From positions 50,378 to 114,377 of the forward strand of contig MKUP01000014.1 of assembly GCA_001898625.1 (NCBI GenBank): a stretch of DNA of 64,000 nt, read 5' to 3'. Below the pieces are notes generated by a model, which searched no databases, had not been told where the DNA came from, and saw only the letters and a program-made list of their open reading frames with translations. This document shows positions 18,750 through 27,171 of the stretch, in pieces. The stretch is from Burkholderiales bacterium 67-32. Its GTDB lineage: Bacteria > Pseudomonadota > Gammaproteobacteria > Burkholderiales > Burkholderiaceae_B. Each line of letters begins with the position of its first letter. Position 1 is the first letter of the stretch. The position numbers and the translations under genes are program-made.

Positions 18750-18765
18750 AGCACGTAGCGTGCCG
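18750..18765 (-). promoter_or_regulatory. Near-consensus sigma-54 promoter of the stress-type gene
   Basis: On the minus strand the sequence reads CGGCACG-CTAC-GTGCT: GG and GC are exactly ten bases apart and 10 of 12 consensus positions (TGGCACG-N4-TTGCW) match. The predicted start of transcription is near 18739, giving a leader of about 24 bases that still holds the GAGGAG ribosome site. It sits in the short gap between two small genes. Confidence 0.6.
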
Positions 18766-18769
18766 CGCC

Positions 18770-18943
18770 TCATTCGCCCGGCGGCGTGGGCGGCGGCGGC
18801 GGCAGTTCGGGGTCGATGGGATCGGGCTGCTCGGCCGGCGGGACCGGCGGATCCCCCACTGGCTGGTTAGGCGGATCGCCCACCGGCGGCGGGTCCTTGA
18901 CAGGAGGATCGGGGGGAACCGAGTGCGCGTACAACCGGGACAT
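18770..18943 (-). CDS. Small proline-rich protein
   Basis: A short frame of 57 codons read leftward from an ATG at 18943, with ggagatc as ribosome site. The product begins MSRLYAHSVPPDPPVKDPP and carries repeated DPPV/GDPP/PEQP units, with almost only Pro, Asp, Gly, Val and Glu. It lies between the response regulator and the stress-type gene on the same strand. It must be extended and unfolded; function unknown. Low complexity leaves some doubt that it is translated. Confidence 0.5.
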   Translation of the reverse strand: MSRLYAHSVPPDPPVKDPPPVGDPPNQPVGDPPVPPAEQPDPIDPELPPPPPTPPGE

Positions 18944-18973
18944 GGTCAGTGATCTCCGTGGCAGCAGGCGCGC

Positions 18974-20359
18974 TCAGGAAACCGGCACGTCCTGCATGTC
19001 CGCCTCGCGGGCGTCGTCTGCGGCGTAATCCTCCAGCCGGTTGTAGAGCGTCTTGAGGCTGATGCCCAACACTTCGGCCGCGTGCTTCTTGACGCCCCCG
19101 CAGTGCTGCAGGGTGGCGAAGATCAGCCGCCTGTCGGCCTCAGCAAGCGACGTACCCACGGGAATGGTGACGATGGGCTCGCTTTCCGCCTTGCCTGCGG
19201 GCGCCAGTTGGATGGGCGCCGCCACGGTGTCGATCAGGCCGCCATCGGTCATGATGAAGGCACGGTGCACATAGTTCTTCAGTTCGCGCACGTTGCCGGG
19301 CCAGGCATGCGAGGCCATGTCGGCCAGCATGGCGGGCGAGAAGACCTTGGCCGACTTGTGGGTCTCGTTCAAGAGGTCGAGGAAGCTCTGGGCCAGAAGC
19401 TCGACGTCCTTGGCCCGTTCCCGCAGCGGCGGCAGATGGATGGGAAAGACATTCAGGCGGTGGTAGAGATCCTCGCGCAGCTTGCCCTCGGCCACCGCCT
19501 CCTGGGGGTTGCGGTTGGTGGCGGCGATGATGCGGGCGTCGCACTCGGTTTCCTGGTTGGTGCCGACGCGCATGAACAGCCCGGTCTCGAGCACGCGCAG
19601 CAGCTTCACCTGGAGCTCGATCGGCATCTCGGTGATCTCGTCCAGGAACAGCGTACCGCCGTGCGAACGCTCGAAATAGCCCTTGTGCTGGCGCTCGGCG
19701 CCGGTGAAGCTGCCGCGCTCGTGCCCGAACATCTCGCTTTCGATCAGGTTCGGCGAAATGGCGCCGCAGTTCACCGCCAGGAAGGGCCGCTTGCGCCTCA
19801 GGCTCAGGTCGTGCAGCGTCTGCGCCGCCAGCTCCTTGCCGGTGCCGCTTTCGCCGATCAGCAGCACGGTGGCCTCGGTGGGCGCGACCTTGCCGACCTG
19901 GTCGTACAGGTCCTGCATGGCGGGCGAGCCGCCCAGCATGCGGCCGAAACGGCCGAAGCGGCGCAATTCGCCGCGCAGAGAGCCGATCTCGGCCTTCAGG
20001 TCGCCCGACCGCGGGATGCGGTCCAGGATGGCCTTGAGCCGCTGCATGTTGATCGGCTTGATGAGATAGTCGGCCGCGCCCAGCCTCAGGGCGTCCACCG
20101 CGCTTTCCACGCTGGCGTGGCCGGTGATCAGGATGACCTCGGCGGGATTGGACGGATCCAGTTCCTTGAACAGGTCCATGCCGCTGCCGTCCGGCAGCTT
20201 CAGGTCGGTCAGGACGACGTCGGGACTCTGGCGCACGATCTGGATACGGGCTTCCCGGAGGTCGCCCGCAACGGCGGTGGTGAACCCCTCGGCGCCGACG
20301 ATTTCCGCCAGGGCCGCCCGGGTGTTCGGTTCGTCGTCCACGATCAGGACATGCGGCAT
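18974..20359 (-). CDS. Sigma-54-dependent response regulator (NtrC family), orphan
   Basis: A 461-residue regulator. Residues 1-120 are a receiver domain with Asp8/Asp9, phosphoacceptor Asp52 in TDLKLPDGSG and Lys in YLIKPIN. An AAA+ domain follows with Walker A GESGTGKE, the sigma-54-contact loop GSFTGA (a known variant of GAFTGA) and Walker B GTLFLDE. The C-terminus carries a Fis-type HTH (HAAEVLGISLKTLYNRL). It should activate sigma-54 promoters when phosphorylated. No histidine kinase gene is present nearby. The ATG at 20359 follows GAGGAG and gives the receiver start MPHVLIVDDE. Confidence 0.92.
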   Translation of the reverse strand: MPHVLIVDDEPNTRAALAEIVGAEGFTTAVAGDLREARIQIVRQSPDVVLTDLKLPDGSGMDLFKELDPSNPAEVILITGHASVESAVDALRLGAADYLIKPINMQRLKAILDRIPRSGDLKAEIGSLRGELRRFGRFGRMLGGSPAMQDLYDQVGKVAPTEATVLLIGESGTGKELAAQTLHDLSLRRKRPFLAVNCGAISPNLIESEMFGHERGSFTGAERQHKGYFERSHGGTLFLDEITEMPIELQVKLLRVLETGLFMRVGTNQETECDARIIAATNRNPQEAVAEGKLREDLYHRLNVFPIHLPPLRERAKDVELLAQSFLDLLNETHKSAKVFSPAMLADMASHAWPGNVRELKNYVHRAFIMTDGGLIDTVAAPIQLAPAGKAESEPIVTIPVGTSLAEADRRLIFATLQHCGGVKKHAAEVLGISLKTLYNRLEDYAADDAREADMQDVPVS

Positions 20360-20417
20360 GCGGTGCGGCTCCTCGATGCGATGATGATCGGCATGGGCGG
20401 ACGAAGGCGGTGGCTGG

Positions 20418-20738
20418 CTAGCGCCTGGGCGCGAGCAGGCCGATGACCACGCCCACCGCGATGGCGATGCCGACGGCGCGCCAGGGATTGTCGTGCACAT
20501 AGGCATCGGTCTGGGCCGACGCCTGCCGGTAGGACTCCGCGGCGCCGCGGCGCACATCCTGGTACAGGTCCTGGGCGCGATCCAGTTGGTCGCGCAGCCG
20601 CGACCGCGCCGCGTCCAGTTCGTCGCCCGCGTGGCCGGCCGTGTTGCGCAACAACGCCTCGGCATCCTCGACCAGGCCCCGGACCTGGCCGATGGCGCCT
20701 TCCACGTCACGCAGTCCCGCAACCCGATACTTGCCCAT
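20418..20738 (-). CDS. DUF883 / ElaB-YqjD family membrane protein
   Basis: A 106-residue protein with a long amphipathic alpha-helical, probably coiled-coil, region followed by a short C-terminal membrane segment (AVGIAIAVGVVIGLLAPRR), the layout of ElaB/YqjD/YgaM. E. coli members are tail-anchored in the inner membrane, bind ribosomes and rise in stationary phase. It lies upstream of the response regulator on the same strand, 58 bases apart. Ribosome site aaggag precedes the ATG. Confidence 0.85.
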   Translation of the reverse strand: MGKYRVAGLRDVEGAIGQVRGLVEDAEALLRNTAGHAGDELDAARSRLRDQLDRAQDLYQDVRRGAAESYRQASAQTDAYVHDNPWRAVGIAIAVGVVIGLLAPRR

Positions 20739-21020
20739 AGTCGCTCCTTATCAATGCGCTGATCCAGGTAATTACGAAGAAAATGGCTGGCCGTCGCAAG
20801 ATTGCTTACTCCTTGTATAGACTGCGCCTCCCCCTGGCCCAAGTGCAAGCAATAGGTAAGAATTACATGAAAACTTGTAAATTCCCCTGACCCGCGCGAG
20901 GCTTGCGACAGCCCGTTACCATCCACCCCGCCACCGGCTTCCGGCCCGCGGGGCACCCTGCTTAGAATGGGGCACCGCCCTGCCTTGGGTACTCCCGCCC
21001 TCGGCCCACCCTGGAGATTC

Positions 21021-22100
21021 ATGCGGAAGGAACAGGCAATGCGCCCTGACGAAGCCTTGGCACCGATACTGGAAAGCGATGCCCCCTACGCGGCCAGCGG
21101 TCCCGCGGCCCCGCACGCGGACGAACCCGTTCGCCCGGCTCCCCCATCCCAGCATTACGGGCTGCTGTACGGCAGCTCCGTACCCATGCGGGAGCTGTAC
21201 CAGCAGATCGAGAAGGTGGCCCCCACCGCGCTGACGGTGCTGATCGTGGGCGAAAGCGGCACCGGCAAGGAGCTGGTCGCGCGTACCCTGCACGAGAAGA
21301 GCCCGCGCGACGCCGGTCCCTTCATCCCGGTCAACTGCGGTGCCATCCCCGCGACGCTGATCGAGGGGGAACTGTTCGGCCACGAGAAAGGCAGCTTCAC
21401 CGGCGCCATCCAGCAGCACGCGGGGTATTTCGAACGCGCCGCCGGCGGCACCATCTTCCTGGACGAGATCACGGAAATGGTCCCGGAGATGCAGATCAAG
21501 CTGCTGCGCGTGCTCGAGACCTCCACCTTCCACCGGGTCGGAGGAACCGAACAACTCTCCACCGACGTCCGGGTCATCGCCGCGACCAACCGCGACCCCC
21601 AGGTGGCGGTCCAGGAGGGACGGTTCCGGGAAGACCTGCTGTACCGCCTGGCGGTGTTCCCGCTGCGGGTTCCGCCGCTGCGCGAACGGCCCGCCGATAT
21701 CGACCTGCTGGCACAGCGTTTCCTGGACCAGCTCAACACGACCGAGAAGACCCGCAAGCGCTTCGCCCGGAGCACCTTGGACGGCCTGCGCCAGTACCAC
21801 TGGCCGGGCAACGTGCGGGAGCTGAAGAACGCCGTGCATCGGGCGTTCATCCTGGCCGACGACGAGGTCGAGGTGCAGAATCCCGAGCCCGCCCCGCGCA
21901 ACCGCCGGGTGGTCCGGCGCGAGGGCAGCCTGGAACTGGCGGTGGGGATCCCGCTGCCGGACGCCCAGCGGGAACTCATACTCGCGACGCTGGCGCATTT
22001 CGGCGGCGACAAGCGGCAGACCGCCAGCACGCTGGGCATCAGCCTCAAGACGCTCTACAACCGGCTGGACACCTACAAGCACGGCGGCGGGGACGCCTAA
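21021..22100 (+). CDS. Receiver-less sigma-54 enhancer-binding protein
   Basis: A 359-residue activator made of an AAA+ domain (Walker A GESGTGKE, loop GSFTGA, Walker B GTIFLDE) and a Fis-type HTH (ASTLGISLKTLYNRL), with only about 45 residues before the AAA+ domain. No receiver, GAF or PAS domain is present, so it may be constitutively competent or controlled by another protein, as for PspF or HrpR. It closely resembles the response regulator nearby, especially in the HTH, so the two probably share ancestry and may share target sites. ATG 21021 follows ggag; an in-frame ATG at 21039 is an alternative. Confidence 0.88.
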   Translation: MRKEQAMRPDEALAPILESDAPYAASGPAAPHADEPVRPAPPSQHYGLLYGSSVPMRELYQQIEKVAPTALTVLIVGESGTGKELVARTLHEKSPRDAGPFIPVNCGAIPATLIEGELFGHEKGSFTGAIQQHAGYFERAAGGTIFLDEITEMVPEMQIKLLRVLETSTFHRVGGTEQLSTDVRVIAATNRDPQVAVQEGRFREDLLYRLAVFPLRVPPLRERPADIDLLAQRFLDQLNTTEKTRKRFARSTLDGLRQYHWPGNVRELKNAVHRAFILADDEVEVQNPEPAPRNRRVVRREGSLELAVGIPLPDAQRELILATLAHFGGDKRQTASTLGISLKTLYNRLDTYKHGGGDA

Positions 22101-22120
22101 CGCCCGTCCGCCGGCCGCCG

Positions 22121-23512
22121 CTACAGCCAGCGCTCCAGCAGGCGCGACATGAACTCCTTGAACCTGATCGACAATGGCCGCTTCTTCCACTGTTCGAGCC
22201 CGACCGGTACGGACGCCTGCCGGTCGCGCTCGAACAGGGCTTCCATCTGGGCCCCGAAATCGGCCCCCAGGATCACGGCATTGATCTCGTGGTTCAGGGT
22301 GAAGCTGCGCCAGTCGAGATTGCTGGAGCCGGCGGTGGACCAGACGCCGTCCACCACGGCGGTCTTGGCATGCAGCAGCACGTCCTTGCGTTCGTAGATC
22401 TTCACCCCGGCTTCGAGCAGTTCCTCGTAATGGGAACGGCCGGCATGCAGCACGATCGAGAAATCGCTGAACCCCGGCAACAGCAGCGTCACATCGACCC
22501 CGCGGCGGGCGGCATCGCCCAGGGCCGCGATGAAGCCCGGATCGGGCACGAAGTAGGCCATCGTGATATGCACCGACCGTTGCGAACTGTTGATGGCCGA
22601 CAGCAGCGTCAGGTAGATGGCATGGTTGTCCGTCGAACCGGGGCGGTTGACCAGGATGCGCACCACATGCGGCCCGCGCCGGGGCTGCTGCGGCAGGAAG
22701 TCGATATCGCCCAGCGGCGGCCCGCCCTGGCTGCGCCAGCCCTCCAGGAACACGCGCTCGACATCGGGCACGGCAGGGCCGCGGATGCTGATGTGCGTGT
22801 CCCGCCAGGGCGCGTCCTGCTGGCCCTCGGCCTCGTGGGCCTGGCCCGAGCCGGCCACCGGCCGGGACGCGTAGACGTCGCTCAGGTTGATCCCCCCGAC
22901 GAAGGCGACCTCGCCGTCCACCACGAGGATCTTGCGATGGCTGCGCTCGTTGATGGACCAGTTGCCCCGGCTCTTGAGCGGATTGACGGGATTGAAGAAG
23001 ACCACCTGCACGCCCGCCTGCCGCAGGCGGTCGAAAAGATCGGGCGGAACGGACAAGGTGCCGATGTCGTCCACCATCACGGCCACCGCGACGCCTTGCG
23101 CGCGCTTGGCGATCAGCATCTCGGCCACGAGATTGCCGATCTGGTCGTCCTCGAAGATGTAGCTTTCCAGATGGATGAAGCGGCGCGCGGCACCGATGGC
23201 TTCTTCCATCGCACGGTAGGTGCTGGTGCCGTCGCCGAAGAGCCGCACCTCGTTGCCGACGACCAGCGGCGCATCGGTCACGGCCTCCTCGACCTGCAGG
23301 TGGCGCGCCAGGAAATCGCCGGCCTGGCCCCGGGCGTCCAACTGCTGGATGATGCGGCGGCTCTCGCGGTAGGTCAGCAGGCCGGATTCACTGGAGATGC
23401 GGACCTTGCGCCGCGGCTCGACGCCGCTGGCCGGATCGGGAAGCGGGTTGGCGCAATGGCACAACAGCACCGCGCACAGGCCGTACAGAAGGACGCGCAG
23501 GAAGCTTCGCAT
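22121..23512 (-). CDS. Phospholipase D-family protein, cardiolipin synthase-like
   Basis: A 463-residue protein with two HKD motifs: H192-x-K194-x4-D199 and H381-x-K383-x4-D388, both complete, with downstream GGINLSD and AGSSNLDW blocks. Two-HKD proteins of this length with an N-terminal hydrophobic segment act as cardiolipin synthases (ClsB/ClsC type) at the inner membrane. The N-terminus (residues 1-20) is a signal-like segment ending LLCHCAN; the cysteine might be lipidated but the site is not canonical. It is convergent with the receiver-less activator and divergent from rpoN. Substrate (phosphatidylglycerol or phosphatidylethanolamine) cannot be told. Confidence 0.85.
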   Translation of the reverse strand: MRSFLRVLLYGLCAVLLCHCANPLPDPASGVEPRRKVRISSESGLLTYRESRRIIQQLDARGQAGDFLARHLQVEEAVTDAPLVVGNEVRLFGDGTSTYRAMEEAIGAARRFIHLESYIFEDDQIGNLVAEMLIAKRAQGVAVAVMVDDIGTLSVPPDLFDRLRQAGVQVVFFNPVNPLKSRGNWSINERSHRKILVVDGEVAFVGGINLSDVYASRPVAGSGQAHEAEGQQDAPWRDTHISIRGPAVPDVERVFLEGWRSQGGPPLGDIDFLPQQPRRGPHVVRILVNRPGSTDNHAIYLTLLSAINSSQRSVHITMAYFVPDPGFIAALGDAARRGVDVTLLLPGFSDFSIVLHAGRSHYEELLEAGVKIYERKDVLLHAKTAVVDGVWSTAGSSNLDWRSFTLNHEINAVILGADFGAQMEALFERDRQASVPVGLEQWKKRPLSIRFKEFMSRLLERWL

Positions 23513-23658
23513 GTTTTTCTCATTCTGTTACGAGACAAACCCGTTCCGTCGAGCATAGCCCCTGTCCAGTTGGCCTTTACACCGGTAAAACTTACCGAAG
23601 CGGCAAGAGCTGCACGCTATTTTCCACTGTCCCGCGCATCATGCCTACGGCTTCGCAT

Positions 23659-23674
23659 TGGCACGAAGCTTGCA
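23659..23674 (+). promoter_or_regulatory. Consensus sigma-54 promoter upstream of rpoN
   Basis: TGGCACG-AAGC-TTGCA matches the sigma-54 consensus at every defined position, with GG and GC ten bases apart. The predicted transcription start is near 23685, about 45 bases before the rpoN start codon at 23732. It implies that this sigma-54 gene is itself transcribed by a sigma-54 holoenzyme and needs an enhancer-binding protein. Confidence 0.8.
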
Positions 23675-23731
23675 CGTAGGGGGATTGCGACATTCAACGG
23701 CCGACGGTCCGGCCAAGCATGGGAGACGGCA

Positions 23732-25174
23732 TTGGTTCAAGCTACTTACGACATCCGTGTGCGGCAGCAACTGTCCTTGACGCCCAGGCTCCAGCAGTCC
23801 GTCAAGCTGTTGCAGATGTCCGCGCTCGAGTTCACACAGGAGCTGCAGCAAGCCATCGCGAACAACCCCTTCCTGGAGGAAGACGACCAGGACGCCTCGG
23901 CCGCCGCGCAGGCCGGCGAATCGGTCCTCCCGGTGGACCGCAATGCCGCCAGCCAGGCCGAGGCCGACGACACGCCCGAGCCCCCTCCCCCTGCGTTCGA
24001 CCCGGAGCCCTACGGCGGCAGCTACGCCGGCAATCGGACCCGCGACGACGACGGCGAGGACCGGCCCGACATCGGGCAATGGACGCACAGTTCCATGGGG
24101 CTGCACGACTACCTCCACCAGCAGTTGTGCGGCTACCGCCTGGGAGACCGCGACCGGCTGCTGGCCGAGATCACCATCGAGGCACTGGACGAGGACGGCT
24201 ACCTGCGCCAGGACTTCGATGAACTGGCCGAGACGCTGTCCGTGCAGCCCATGCCCACGCACGACGAATGGATGGTCGCGCTGACGCTGGTCCAGCACCT
24301 GGACACGCCGGGGCTCGCGGCCCGCAGCCTGGGAGAATGCCTGCGCCTGCAACTGGCGGCGCAGCGCGAGGCCACGCCGGGGCGCGCGCTGGCGATGGCG
24401 ATCGCCGACCGCCACCTGGACTTGATGGCGCGCCGCGAAACGGCGGAACTGCGCCGCCGGCTGGGCTGTAACGACGAGGAACTGGCGGTGGCCTGCCGGC
24501 TCATACGCAGCCTGACGCCACGGCCGGGATTCGCCTTCTCGGAGGAAGGCACCGACCACATCGTGCCCGATGTGATCGTGCGCAAGATCCGCAACAAATG
24601 GGTGATCTCCACCAACCCGGCGGTCATGCCCAAGGCCCGCCTGCACCAGGCCTACGCCAACCTGTTCCGCAAGGCGCGCTGCGACGACCGGGCCCCGCTG
24701 GCGCAGGAGCTGCAGGAGGCGCGCTGGCTGATACGCAACGTCGAACAGCGCTTCACCACCATCCAGCGCGTGGCCGAGGCCATCGTCGCCCACCAGCGCA
24801 CCTTCTTCGACTACGGCGAGATCGCGCTCAAGCCGCTGGTGCTGCGCAAGGTGGCCGAGGAACTGGACCTGCACGAGTCCACGGTCTCGCGCGCGACGAA
24901 CAACAAGTACATGGCCACGCCGCGCGGCGTGTTCGAGTTCAAGCATTTCTTCTCGCGCGAACTTGCCACCGAAACGGGCGGCCGCTGTTCGGCCGCTGCG
25001 GTGCGTGCCCTGATCCGCGACATGATCGCCGCCGAAGACCGCCGCGATCCCCTGTCCGACGTCTCGCTGACCAGAATGCTGGCGGAACAGGGTGTGGTGG
25101 TGGCGCGGCGCACCGTCACCAAGTACCGCGACCTGATGAGGTTGTCGCCCGCGGAATTGCGCAAACAGCCCTGA
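23732..25174 (+). CDS. rpoN: RNA polymerase sigma-54 factor
   Basis: A 480-residue sigma-54. Region I is intact (RQQLSLTPRLQQSVKLLQMS, ANNPFLEE), followed by an acidic region II, the core-binding region, the HTH near LDLHESTVSRATNNKYM and the RpoN box ARRTVTKYR near residue 460. The start is a TTG at 23732 preceded by GGGAG six bases away; it gives the family N-terminus and no ATG lies near. Usual rpoN neighbours (lptB upstream, hpf and pts genes downstream) are missing, so this may be a second copy, as known in Ralstonia. A consensus sigma-54 promoter stands upstream and two activator genes lie within 5 kb. Confidence 0.92.
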   Translation: MVQATYDIRVRQQLSLTPRLQQSVKLLQMSALEFTQELQQAIANNPFLEEDDQDASAAAQAGESVLPVDRNAASQAEADDTPEPPPPAFDPEPYGGSYAGNRTRDDDGEDRPDIGQWTHSSMGLHDYLHQQLCGYRLGDRDRLLAEITIEALDEDGYLRQDFDELAETLSVQPMPTHDEWMVALTLVQHLDTPGLAARSLGECLRLQLAAQREATPGRALAMAIADRHLDLMARRETAELRRRLGCNDEELAVACRLIRSLTPRPGFAFSEEGTDHIVPDVIVRKIRNKWVISTNPAVMPKARLHQAYANLFRKARCDDRAPLAQELQEARWLIRNVEQRFTTIQRVAEAIVAHQRTFFDYGEIALKPLVLRKVAEELDLHESTVSRATNNKYMATPRGVFEFKHFFSRELATETGGRCSAAAVRALIRDMIAAEDRRDPLSDVSLTRMLAEQGVVVARRTVTKYRDLMRLSPAELRKQP

Positions 25175-25221
25175 GCCATTAAAACGCGGGGAGAGACATA
25201 CCCTTCCCGCGGAATCTGCCG

Positions 25222-27171
25222 ATGCGAACAAAAAAAATCCTTGCCGCCGTCGTTGGAATCATCGTCCTCCTGGTCGCCGCCGCGCTGTTGACCGACTGGC
25301 GCTTCCTGCGCGGACCGGTGGAAAGACTCGCCACCGAGAAGCTCGGGCGGCAGGTGGTGCTCGAGGATTTCCGCATGCGGCTGCGGCCCGTCACCCGCAT
25401 CCGGCTGCACGGGCTGGCGGTGGACAACATTCCCGATGCCAAGCCCGGGCGCATGCTGGAAGCCGAATCCATCGAGGTCCACGTCCGGCTGCTGCCCCTG
25501 CTACGGCGGGCCGTCGTGCTGGACCTGTTGTCGGTGGACGGCGCCCAGGCCCACCTGGCCCGCGACGCCGAGGGGGCCAACAACTGGACCCTGGCCAGGC
25601 AGGACGACGACGGACCGCCCCTCGACGTGGTCCTGCGCGCGCTGTCCTTGAACCGCGTGAAGGTGAACTACGACGACCGCGTGCTGAAGGCCGATGCGCA
25701 CCTGCAGGCCGACAGCATGGAGACGCCCACCTCGGGACCGGCCTACGGCATGAAGCTGGAATTCGGCGGCCACTACCATGACGCCGCGTTCGGCGGCGTC
25801 GCGCGTACCGGCGGCATCCTGGCGCTGCGCGATTCGGGCACGCCCTTTCCCTTCTTCATCGACGCCAAGGGCGGCCCCACCCACATCCGGGCCGAGGGCC
25901 AGGTGGGTGATCCGTTCGGCGACGCGACCGTGGACGTGGCGCTGGACGTCGCCGGGCCGACCCTGTCCACGCTGTATCCGTACATCAACCTGCCCCTGCC
26001 CACCACCCCGCCCTACCGCATCAAGGGCCGGCTGAAGCGCGCGGGCATGAACTTCGACCTGTCGGGCATGGCCGGCACGATAGGCTCGACCGACATTTCC
26101 GGCGATGCCAGCTACGAGATGCGCCGCGGCAAGCCCATGCTGCGCGCCAAGCTCAAGAGCCGCGTGCTGGACATGAAGGATCTCGGCCCCCTGATCGGCG
26201 TGCGCGACGATGCCCCCGCGCAAAAGGCGCAGGCCGCGCCGCAGCCGGCGGCCGACCGCCGCATCCTGCCCGATGCCGAATTCAGGCTGGAGCGTCTCAA
26301 CGCCACCGATGCCGACGTCACGCTGGACGCGGGCGACGTGCGCGTGCGCGGCCCCTGGGCCTTCGACGACTTCTCCGCCCATCTCATCCTGCAGGACGGC
26401 GTGCTCAAGCTGGTTCCGCTGAACTTCGGCTATGCGGGCGGCGAGCTGCGCTCGGACATCACGCTGGACGCGCGCCAACCGGTGATACGCACCGACGCCC
26501 ATATCGGCGTGCAGCGGGCGCGCCTGAACCGACTGTTCCCCGACGTGAAGCTGATGCAGAAGAGCGAGGGCACGCTGGGCGCCGACGTGAAACTCAAGAC
26601 CGCGGGCAACTCGATACGGACCATGCTGGGGCGCGCCGACGGCACGGTGGGCATGGCCGTGACCGGTGGCGAAATCTCGAACCTGCTGGTCGAGGCCATC
26701 GGCCTGGACGCCTCCCAGGCGCTGGGCTTCCTGATCGGCGGGGACAAGGACACACGGCTGCGCTGCGCGGTCGCCACCTTCGGGGTCAAGGACGGCATCG
26801 CCACCTCGCAGGCCCTGGTCATCGACACCGAGGACACCCGCGTCGATGGCCACGGCACCATAGACCTGCGCAACGAGCGCCTGGCTCTGCGCTTCGAGCC
26901 CCGCCCCAAGGACAAGAGCATCCTCGTGGCGCGCTCGCCCATCGACATCGTCGGCACCTTCGGCGCGCCCGACTTCAAGATCGACAAGGCCTCGCTGTTC
27001 GCGCGCGCGGGCGCTTCGATCGCGCTGGCCTTCATCAACCCCCTGGCCGCGCTGATCCCGCTGATCGAGACCGGCCCGGGCACCGATGCCGATTGCCAGG
27101 GCCTGTTGTCGAACCTGCGCGAGGCGCGCCGCAACGCCGACACGCCCGCCCCCAAGGGCAAGGCGCGCTAG
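25222..27171 (+). CDS. AsmA family protein
   Basis: A 649-residue protein with an N-terminal membrane helix (ILAAVVGIIVLLVAAALL) followed by the AsmA opening pattern with LGRQVVLEDFRMRL. A C-terminal AsmA domain around residues 470-590 includes DGTVGMAVTGGEISNLLVEA and the closing VARSPIDIVGTFGAPDFKID. The bulk should lie in the periplasm as a beta-rich bridge. AsmA-like proteins help move phospholipid to, or assemble, the outer membrane. It starts 47 bases after rpoN. Its TAG overlaps the egtB stop on the other strand in a CTAG tetramer. Confidence 0.85.
   Translation: MRTKKILAAVVGIIVLLVAAALLTDWRFLRGPVERLATEKLGRQVVLEDFRMRLRPVTRIRLHGLAVDNIPDAKPGRMLEAESIEVHVRLLPLLRRAVVLDLLSVDGAQAHLARDAEGANNWTLARQDDDGPPLDVVLRALSLNRVKVNYDDRVLKADAHLQADSMETPTSGPAYGMKLEFGGHYHDAAFGGVARTGGILALRDSGTPFPFFIDAKGGPTHIRAEGQVGDPFGDATVDVALDVAGPTLSTLYPYINLPLPTTPPYRIKGRLKRAGMNFDLSGMAGTIGSTDISGDASYEMRRGKPMLRAKLKSRVLDMKDLGPLIGVRDDAPAQKAQAAPQPAADRRILPDAEFRLERLNATDADVTLDAGDVRVRGPWAFDDFSAHLILQDGVLKLVPLNFGYAGGELRSDITLDARQPVIRTDAHIGVQRARLNRLFPDVKLMQKSEGTLGADVKLKTAGNSIRTMLGRADGTVGMAVTGGEISNLLVEAIGLDASQALGFLIGGDKDTRLRCAVATFGVKDGIATSQALVIDTEDTRVDGHGTIDLRNERLALRFEPRPKDKSILVARSPIDIVGTFGAPDFKIDKASLFARAGASIALAFINPLAALIPLIETGPGTDADCQGLLSNLREARRNADTPAPKGKAR

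Noticed and set aside
19082..20446. Open frame of 454 codons on the plus strand opposite the response regulator
   Set aside because: Antisense shadow of an intact NtrC-family regulator.
20946..20985. Two GGCAC motifs before the receiver-less activator gene, resembling -24 elements
   Set aside because: The matching -12 reads TTAG, or GC is off by one base; spacing or the invariant GC fails.
23610..23627. Sigma-54-like site on the minus strand before the phospholipase D-like gene (GG and GC ten bases apart)
   Set aside because: The -24 element reads TGGAAA instead of TGGCAC; too weak without other evidence.
22289..23731. Long in-frame extension upstream of rpoN, giving one frame of 961 codons
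   Set aside because: It runs antisense through the phospholipase D-like gene. Sigma-54 homology begins at the TTG at 23732, which has its own ribosome site.
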